A stretch of 7,194 nucleotides of DNA from Spirillospora albida (GTDB taxonomy: Bacteria > Actinomycetota > Actinomycetes > Streptosporangiales > Streptosporangiaceae), in NCBI RefSeq assembly GCF_000718255.1, contig NZ_JOFJ01000045.1:1-7194 (forward strand), given 5' to 3'. The notes below the pieces were generated by a model. The model made no database searches and was not told the DNA's origin. It worked only from the letters and a program-made list of their open reading frames with translations. The translations under genes and the position numbers were made by a program. Positions 1-4,235 of the stretch are shown here, one piece after another (within the stretch, counting starts at the first letter, position 1; each line of letters opens with the position of its first letter).

Positions 1-388
1 CACCTCACCGAACCGCTCCGCGAACACCTCCGACTCCACCAACAACCGCCGACCCAACCCCACCCACTGCGACCCCTGACCAGGAAAAACGAACGCGACG
101 CGGCCGGGATCACGGAGCGTCCGGACGGGGAGGTCACCCGCCGCGACGGCGTGCAGCGCGGCGGCGGCGCCGGCGTGGTCGGCGGCCACGACGGCGGCGC
201 GGTCGGCCGGGGCCGCGCGGTGCCGGGCGAGCGTCCGGGCCACGGCGGGCAGCGGCCACTGCGGGTGGGCGTCCAGCGCGCCGGCCAGGTCGGCGGCGCG
301 GGCGCGCAGCGCGGCATCGCCCCGGGCGGACAGGGGCAGGACGACCGGCCCGGTGACGGACTCGGGCGCTTCGGGGTCCTCGGCGGCG

Positions 389-606
389 GGTTCTTCGAGG
401 ATGAGGTGGGCGTTGGTGCCGCTGACGCCGAACGCGGAGATCCCGGCCCGGCGGGGACGCTCGCCACGCGGCCATTTCACCGGCTCGGTCAGCAGCTCCA
501 CCCCGCCCGCCGACCAGTCCACCGCCGACGTCGGAGCGTCCACGTGCAGCGTGCGCGGCAGCAGACCGTGCCGCATCGCCAGCACCATCTTGATCAGCCC
601 CGCGAC
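389..606. repeat. Duplicated KS C-terminal block, copy in left gene (mate 3214-3431)
   Basis: 218 bp aligned without gaps to 3214-3431 with five mismatches by my count. It encodes the KS end from about VAGLIKMVLAM through NAHLILEE. The level of identity is far above that of the surrounding linker DNA and suggests recent duplication or gene conversion between modules. Confidence 0.9.
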
Positions 607-684
607 ACCTGCGGCGGGGCCCGTGTGCCCGACGTTGGACTTGAGGGACCCCAGCCAGAGGGGGGCGTCGGCGGAATGGGCGGT

Positions 685-785
685 CCCGTAGACGTCGAGG
701 AGGGCGGATGCCTCGATCGGGTCGCCCAGCGGCGTGCCCGTGCCGTGCGCCTCCACCGCGTCCACCTCGGCCGCGCTAACACCCA
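685..785. repeat. Duplicated KS block around EAHGTG, copy in left gene (mate 3510-3610)
   Basis: 101 bp identical to 3510-3610 at offset 2825, encoding GVSAAEVDAVEAHGTG through ASALLDVYG. Its right end is exactly the loss junction in both genes. Confidence 0.92.
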
Positions 786-786
786 G
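783..786 (-). other. Loss junction 2 in the left-gene KS with frame change (HLA|GVSAAEVDAV)
   Basis: HLA ends at 786 and GVSAAEVDAV begins in another frame at 783. Compared with the middle gene a further 139 bp is missing (pair offset 2825 on the left side, 2964 on the right). Since 139 is not a multiple of three, the frame shifts. Two bases (CA on the + strand, 784-785) are shared by both flanks. Confidence 0.88.
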
Positions 787-847
787 GCCAGGTGGATCGC
801 CACCAGCGACGACGAGCACGCCGTGTCCACCGTCACCGCCGGGCCCT
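784..847. repeat. Duplicated KS active-site block, copy in left gene (mate 3748-3811)
   Basis: 64 bp identical to 3748-3811 at offset 2964, encoding GPAVTVDTACSSS to HLA. The two modules diverge immediately on its right. Confidence 0.9.
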
Positions 848-969
848 CCAGCCCGAGGGTGTACGCGACCCGGCCCGACAGGACGCTGCCCGCCACGCCC
901 GTCATGCGGTGCGCCTCGACGTCGTCGTCCGTCCGGTCGAGCAGCGCGGCGTACTCGCTGCCCGCCACC

Positions 970-1104
970 CCCGCGTAGACGCCGGTGGCGGTGCCGCGCA
1001 GCGACGCCGGATCGATCCCAGCCCGCTCGATCGTCTCCCACGCCACCTCCAGCAGCAGCCGCTGCTGCGGATCCATCGCCAACGCCTCACGCGGCGAGAT
1101 CCCG
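970..1104. repeat. Duplicated KS N-terminal block, copy in left gene (mate 3934-4068)
   Basis: 135 bp aligned to 3934-4068 with one mismatch, offset 2964, encoding GISPREALAM through GTATGVYAG. Its right end is the first loss junction in both genes. Confidence 0.92.
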
Positions 1105-1106
1105 GG
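1103..1106 (-). other. Loss junction 1 in the left-gene KS with frame change (SPDD|GISPREAL)
   Basis: The frame reading FPGGVASPDD ends at 1106; two bases later GISPREALAM begins in another frame at 1103. The segment from about LWRL to EFF is absent. The point of resumption matches 4067 in the middle gene exactly. Confidence 0.85.
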
Positions 1107-1168
1107 TCGTCCGGGGACGCCACACCACCCGGGAAACGGCAGCCCATCGCCACCACCGCGATCGGCTC

Positions 1169-1279
1169 GCGGGCGCGGTCCCGCTCGGCGGCGAGCCGGC
1201 CGCGGGCGTCGGCCAGTTCGACGGTGACGCGCTTGAGGTAGTCGCGGAGCCGCTGCTCGGTGGTCGGTGCACCGGTCAT
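1169..1279 (-). other. N-terminal docking coiled coil of the left PKS (class 1a)
   Basis: Residues 1-37 contain EQRLRDYLKRVTVELADARG followed by a charged helix up to EPIAVV. This is the classic class 1a N-terminal docking helix of modular PKS subunits. It pairs in type with the long C-terminal docking domain of the upstream KS-AT-ACP protein. Confidence 0.85.
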
Positions 1280-1288
1280 CTCGTCGGT

Positions 1289-1295
1289 TCCTTTC
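1289..1295 (-). promoter_or_regulatory. Ribosome binding site of the left PKS gene
   Basis: The coding strand reads GAAAGGA, then nine bases, then ATG at 1279-1277. This supports Met at 1279 over the in-frame ATG at 1354, which lies inside the previous gene and would add a tail without docking character. The 22-base gap (1280-1301) holds no terminator. Confidence 0.7.
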
Positions 1296-1301
1296 GGCGG
1301 A

Positions 1302-4199
1302 TCAGGAGGCGCCGAGCTCGCGCTCGACGATCGCGAAGAGGTCGTCGTCGTCATCCACGCCGGACAGCCGGGCGGCCATCGCCTCGTCCGGTCCGGTGCC
1401 GTCCCGGCGCAGCCCGTCCAGCAGCCCCTCCAGCCGGGCGGTGAGCAGCGCGCGGGCGTCCTCGTCGGCGGCGGCGCGCTCCACCACCCGCTGGAGCTCG
1501 TCGATGACGTCGGCGGCGGACGGCGCGGCCGGGCCGCCGTCGCGCAGGCCCGCGATCTGCCCGGCGATGTGGTCGGCCACCGCCGCGGGCGTCGGATGGT
1601 CGAACACCAGCGTGGTGGGCAGCCGAAGCCCGGTCGCGGCGTTGAGCCGGTTGCGCAGCGTCACGGCGGCGAGGGAGTCGAAGCCGAGCTGCTTCATCGT
1701 GCGGTGCGCGTCGATCTCGCCGGCGTCGCCGTGTCCGAGGACGGCTGCCGCCTCGCCGAGCACCAGGGCGAGCAGCCGGGCGCGGCGCTCGTCCGGAGGC
1801 AGGGCCGCCAGCTCGCCGGACACCGTCGGGTCCGGGGCGTCCGGTACCGCGCCGAGTTCGCCGCTCCAGCCCTTGGACGCGCCCTCCACCCAGTAGCGGC
1901 GATGCTGGAAGGGATAGACGGGCAGGTCGAGGACCGACCCCTGCCCGGCGTCCCAGCGCAGCGGGACGCCCCGCGTCCACGCCTCCGCGAACGCGCGCAG
2001 CAGCCGCTCCGGACCGTCCTCGCCGCGCCGCAGCGTCGCGGCGACGGCGATGTCGCGGCCCGCGTGCTCGGCGGTCTCCTCGATCCCCGCGACGAGCAGC
2101 GGATGCGGGCTCACCTCCACGAACACGTCGAAGCCGTCGTCCACGAGGCGCCGCGCCGCCCGGTCGAACCGGACGGGCTCGCGCAGGTTGCGGTACCAGT
2201 ACCCGGCGTCCAGCTCCGTGGCGTCCAGCGGTCCTCCGGTGACCGCCGAGTAGAACGCGGCGCCGCCCGCGTGCGGCACGACCGGCTCGAAGATCTCCAG
2301 CAGGGACTCGCGGGCGGGCTCGACGTGCCGGGAGTGCCCGGCCTGCGCGGCGGGCAGGCGCCGCGCCCGCACGCCCTCGGCCGCGCAGTGGTCGTGCAGC
2401 TCCTCGCAGGCCGCGACGTCGCCCGACACCACGACCGAGGACGGCCCGTTGACGACCGCGACGCCGAGCCGCCCGCCCCACGGTTCCAGCATGCGGGCGA
2501 CCTCGTCGGCGGGCAGCGCCACCGACACCATCGCGCCCTCGGGCAGTTCGCGGACGGCGAGTCCGCGTGCGGCGATGGCGCGGGCGCCGTCGTCCAGGGA
2601 GAGGGCGCCCGCGACGCACGCGGCGGCGATCTCGCCCTGCGAGTGGCCGACGACGGCGTCCGGCGCGACTCCCCGGGCCCGCCACACCTCGGCGAGCGAG
2701 ACCATCACGGCCCACAGCAGCACGTGGACGACCTCGACGCGGTCCAGCATCGCCGGGTCGTCGAGCGCGTCGTACGGCGACCAGTCGATGTAGGGGGCGA
2801 GCGCGGCGGCGCACTCGGCGAACCGGTCGCGGAACTCGGGGAAGGCGTCCGCCAGCCCGGCGGCCATCCCGGCCCACTGCGAGCCGTGGCCGGGGAAGAC
2901 GAACACCGTCCGGCCGCGCACCGGCGCGGTGCCGCGCACGGCGCCCGGGTGGGCGGTGCCGCCGGCGAGGGCGCCGAGCCCGGCGAGCGCGGCCTCGGCC
3001 GACGCGGCGACGACGGCGGCGCGCTCCTCCAGTTCCGCGCGCGCCGTGCGCAGCGTGTACGCGAGATCGCGCAGGGGTGTGCCGGGATGCGCGGCGAGGT
3101 GGTCGCGAAGCCGTCCCGCCTGGGCGCGCAGGGCGGCCTCGCCGCGAGCCGACACGGTCAGCGCGACGGGTCCGGGGACCGTCGCGGGGTCCGGCGCGGG
3201 CGGAGTCTCGGGCGGTTCTTCGAGGATGAGGTGGGCGTTGGTGCCGCTGACGCCGAACGCGGAGATCCCGGCCCGGCGGGGACGCCCGCCACGCGGCCAT
3301 TTCACCGGCTCGGTCAGCAGCTCCACCCCGCCCGCCGACCAGTCCACCGCCGACGTCGGAGCGTCCACGTGCAAGGTGCGCGGCAGCAGACCGTTCCGCA
3401 TCGCCAGCACCATCTTGATCAGTCCCGCGACGCCGGCCGCCGCCTGCGTGTGCCCGATGTTCGATTTCAGCGAGCCGAGGCGGAGGGGCTCGCCGGGCGG
3501 GCGCTCCCGCCCGTAGACGTCGAGGAGGGCGGATGCCTCGATCGGGTCGCCCAGCGGCGTGCCCGTGCCGTGCGCCTCCACCGCGTCCACCTCGGCCGCG
3601 CTAACACCCACCGCATGAACGCGATGCCCGCTACGGACCGCGTCCGACAACCGCTCCAGCAACACCAACCCGACACCCTCACCCCAACCCGTCCCATCCG
3701 CCGCCTCCGCGAACGCCTTCACCCGCCCGTCCGCCCGGAGCGCCTGGCAGGCCAGGTGGATCGCCACCAGCGACGACGAGCACGCCGTGTCCACCGTCAC
3801 CGCCGGGCCCTGGAGGCCGAGGGCATAGGAGATGCGGCCGGACGCGACGCTGCCGTGCGTCCCTGTCGTTACATATCCGGACAGGTCGTGCGGGATCTCC
3901 GGAAGCCGGCTGATGTAGTCGTGGTACATGAAGCCCGCGTAGACGCCGGTGGCGGTGCCGCGCAGCGAGGCCGGATCGATCCCAGCCCGCTCGATCGTCT
4001 CCCACGCCACCTCCAGCAGCAGCCGCTGCTGCGGATCCATCGCCAACGCCTCACGCGGCGAGATCCCGCGGCAGCCCATCCCGACGACGGCGATGGGCTC
4101 GTGCCCGCCGCCCGCGGTGTCGCGGGCCCGCAGCCGGGCGTTCTCCTTGAGCGCGGCGCGCAGCGCCTCGACGACGTTCGCTTCGGTGGCTTCGGTCAT
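1302..4199 (-). CDS. Modular type I polyketide synthase, single module KS-AT-ACP, with internally shortened KS
   Basis: This 965-residue protein carries one extension module without reductive domains, so it should leave the beta-keto group. Domains: N-terminal docking helix 1-33, KS 34-328, KS-AT linker, AT about 430-745, ACP about 805-885 (Ser842 in LGFDSL), C-terminal docking bundle 893-965. The start is fixed by a Shine-Dalgarno sequence and by the docking helix directly after Met1; TGA is at 1304-1302. The KS keeps Cys140 (DTACSSS), His210 (EAHGTG), Lys245 and His250 (KSNIGH) but is about 130 residues shorter than the usual 420 or so. Material is missing at residues 44/45, 155/156 and 197/198, all in frame. 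The AT has GHSQG (Ser520), Arg545 and the unusual QAGH motif. There is no thioesterase, and the chain is probably passed to the next gene 22 bases downstream. If the KS gaps are real, the KS would probably not fold; an assembly artefact is more likely. Confidence 0.95.
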   Translation of the reverse strand: MTEATEANVVEALRAALKENARLRARDTAGGGHEPIAVVGMGCRGISPREALAMDPQQRLLLEVAWETIERAGIDPASLRGTATGVYAGFMYHDYISRLPEIPHDLSGYVTTGTHGSVASGRISYALGLQGPAVTVDTACSSSLVAIHLACQALRADGRVKAFAEAADGTGWGEGVGLVLLERLSDAVRSGHRVHAVGVSAAEVDAVEAHGTGTPLGDPIEASALLDVYGRERPPGEPLRLGSLKSNIGHTQAAAGVAGLIKMVLAMRNGLLPRTLHVDAPTSAVDWSAGGVELLTEPVKWPRGGRPRRAGISAFGVSGTNAHLILEEPPETPPAPDPATVPGPVALTVSARGEAALRAQAGRLRDHLAAHPGTPLRDLAYTLRTARAELEERAAVVAASAEAALAGLGALAGGTAHPGAVRGTAPVRGRTVFVFPGHGSQWAGMAAGLADAFPEFRDRFAECAAALAPYIDWSPYDALDDPAMLDRVEVVHVLLWAVMVSLAEVWRARGVAPDAVVGHSQGEIAAACVAGALSLDDGARAIAARGLAVRELPEGAMVSVALPADEVARMLEPWGGRLGVAVVNGPSSVVVSGDVAACEELHDHCAAEGVRARRLPAAQAGHSRHVEPARESLLEIFEPVVPHAGGAAFYSAVTGGPLDATELDAGYWYRNLREPVRFDRAARRLVDDGFDVFVEVSPHPLLVAGIEETAEHAGRDIAVAATLRRGEDGPERLLRAFAEAWTRGVPLRWDAGQGSVLDLPVYPFQHRRYWVEGASKGWSGELGAVPDAPDPTVSGELAALPPDERRARLLALVLGEAAAVLGHGDAGEIDAHRTMKQLGFDSLAAVTLRNRLNAATGLRLPTTLVFDHPTPAAVADHIAGQIAGLRDGGPAAPSAADVIDELQRVVERAAADEDARALLTARLEGLLDGLRRDGTGPDEAMAARLSGVDDDDDLFAIVERELGAS
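1305..1523 (-). other. C-terminal docking domain of the KS-AT-ACP protein (class 1a-like)
   Basis: After the ACP, residues 893-965 hold two predicted helices (around VIDELQRVVERAA and ARALLTARLEGLLDGL), a flexible linker and an end segment with five consecutive Asp residues followed by LFAIVERELG. This layout is that of the long class 1a C-terminal docking domain. It matches the RLRDYLKRV start of the next protein. Confidence 0.75.
1965..2912 (-). other. Acyltransferase (AT) domain with atypical QAGH specificity motif
   Basis: The AT loads the extender unit onto the ACP. Visible elements are the N-terminal GHGSQW (commonly GQGSQW), RVEVVH at 487-492, the active site GHSQG with Ser520, the carboxylate-binding Arg545 and QAGH at 619-622, whose His622 completes the catalytic pair. 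RV[DE]VV plus GHSQG is the branched-extender type. The AGH form of the third motif is associated with ethylmalonyl-type or bulkier extenders rather than malonyl (HAFH) or methylmalonyl (YASH). The substrate call is inference. Confidence 0.85.
3214..3431. repeat. Duplicated KS C-terminal block, copy in middle gene (mate 389-606)
   Basis: Mate of 389-606, same orientation, offset 2825, five mismatches in 218 bp. Confidence 0.9.
3510..3610. repeat. Duplicated KS block around EAHGTG, copy in middle gene (mate 685-785)
   Basis: Mate of 685-785; identical over 101 bp and ending at loss junction 3 of the middle gene. Confidence 0.92.
3608..3609 (-). other. Loss junction 3 in the middle-gene KS (HRVHAV|GVSAAEVDAV)
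   Basis: HRVHAV is followed directly by GVSAAEVDAVEAHGTG (residues 197/198). About 35 residues containing the conserved NQDGxSxGLTAPN motif are absent, with the frame kept. The resuming sequence is identical to that at 783 in the left gene. Confidence 0.8.
3734..3735 (-). other. Loss junction 2 in the middle-gene KS (CQALR|ADGRVKAF)
   Basis: CQALR joins directly to ADGRVKAF (residues 155/156). In intact KS domains about 30 residues beginning with a GECDLALAGGV-like stretch lie between them. The frame is kept. The exact breakpoint may be one or two codons to either side. Confidence 0.75.
3748..3811. repeat. Duplicated KS active-site block, copy in middle gene (mate 784-847)
   Basis: Mate of 784-847; identical over 64 bp, covering the catalytic Cys codon (3780-3782). 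Confidence 0.9.
3934..4068. repeat. Duplicated KS N-terminal block, copy in middle gene (mate 970-1104)
   Basis: Mate of 970-1104; one mismatch in 135 bp. Confidence 0.92.
4067..4068 (-). other. Loss junction 1 in the middle-gene KS (GCR|GISPREAL)
   Basis: GMGCR is followed at once by GISPREALAM (residues 44/45). About 65 residues that normally lie between them (from FPGG to EFF) are absent, with the frame kept. The right-hand side of this junction is the same point at which the left gene resumes at 1103. Confidence 0.85.
4110..4199 (-). other. N-terminal docking helix of the KS-AT-ACP protein (class 1b-like)
   Basis: Residues 1-30 form a charged amphipathic helix containing NVVEALRAALKENARLR, placed directly before EPIAVVG of the KS. 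It matches the 'LVEALRASLKEN' style of class 1b N-terminal docking helices (PikAIV is the example I know) and differs from the RLRDYLKRV style of the next gene. Confidence 0.6.
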
Positions 4200-4205
4200 G
4201 GGTGA

Positions 4206-4212
4206 CCCTCTC
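4206..4212 (-). promoter_or_regulatory. Ribosome binding site of the KS-AT-ACP gene
   Basis: The coding strand reads GAGAGGG, followed by TCACCC and then ATG at 4199-4197. This is a good Shine-Dalgarno match six bases before the start and supports that start. The 36-base gap after the previous stop (4200-4235) contains nothing else recognisable and no hairpin terminator, which fits co-transcription. Confidence 0.75.
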
Positions 4213-4235
4213 GGATCGGAACGGACCGGGACGGT

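Larger units (their letters stand above)
1..1279 (-). pseudogene. Modular type I polyketide synthase, N-terminal part (docking-KS-start of AT), frame broken twice, partial at left edge
   Basis: This is the start of a third PKS protein. It reads in three frames. Frame one, 1279-1106: docking helix, then EPIAVVAMGCRFPGGVASPDD. Frame two, 1103-786: GISPREALAMDPQQ through the active site DTACSSS to HLA. Frame three, 783 to the left edge: GVSAAEVDAV, EAHGTG, KSNVGH, NAHLILEE, the linker and the AT start VFPGQGSQW; I checked this frame codon by codon and found no stop. Conserved KS sequence is missing at each change: about 55 residues at the first, about 115 at the second. These are therefore not single-base errors. 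As written the gene cannot make a working KS, yet the linker and AT start look intact and conserved, which argues against long-term decay. Either a repeat-collapse artefact of assembly or a recently damaged gene. It lies 22 bases after the previous stop, probably in the same operon. The AT substrate motifs are outside the window. Confidence 0.88.
3216..4100 (-). other. Shortened ketosynthase (KS) domain of the KS-AT-ACP protein
   Basis: A KS condenses the incoming chain with the extender unit. Here the sequence runs from EPIAVVGMGCR to NAHLILEE in about 295 residues. The Cys-His-His catalytic set is present. Missing, compared with family sequences I know, are the FPGG...EFF stretch after GCR, the stretch after CQALR that normally leads to the GLAPDGR segment, and the segment holding the conserved NQDGxSxGLTAPN motif. 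Confidence 0.93.

Noticed and set aside
777..786. TTA leucine codon (possible bldA control) near GTGTTAGCG
   Set aside because: TTA appears only when the second frame is wrongly continued through the junction; in the real frame the bases read GGT GTT AGC.
783..1106. Programmed ribosomal frameshifting in the left gene
   Set aside because: Conserved residues are missing at each frame change, so shifting the ribosome would not restore a KS; no slippery site is visible.
1280..1354. Upstream in-frame ATG at 1354 as start of the left gene
   Set aside because: It lies inside the previous gene and adds a Ser/Thr-rich tail without docking character; the ATG at 1279 has a Shine-Dalgarno sequence and is followed by the canonical docking helix.
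1305..1523. Possible thioesterase at the end of the KS-AT-ACP protein
   Set aside because: The segment after the ACP is only about 75 residues, lacks a GxSxG motif and has docking-domain layout.
1351..3300. 649-codon open frame on the minus strand in another frame of the KS-AT-ACP gene
   Set aside because: The product is an Arg/Pro-rich shadow; the overlapping frame encodes clear KS, AT and ACP motifs.
1260..4205. 981-codon open frame on the + strand
   Set aside because: It lies antisense to the KS-AT-ACP gene, gives low-complexity Arg/Gly/Val-rich protein with no family resemblance, and is a by-product of strong GC bias that removes stop codons.
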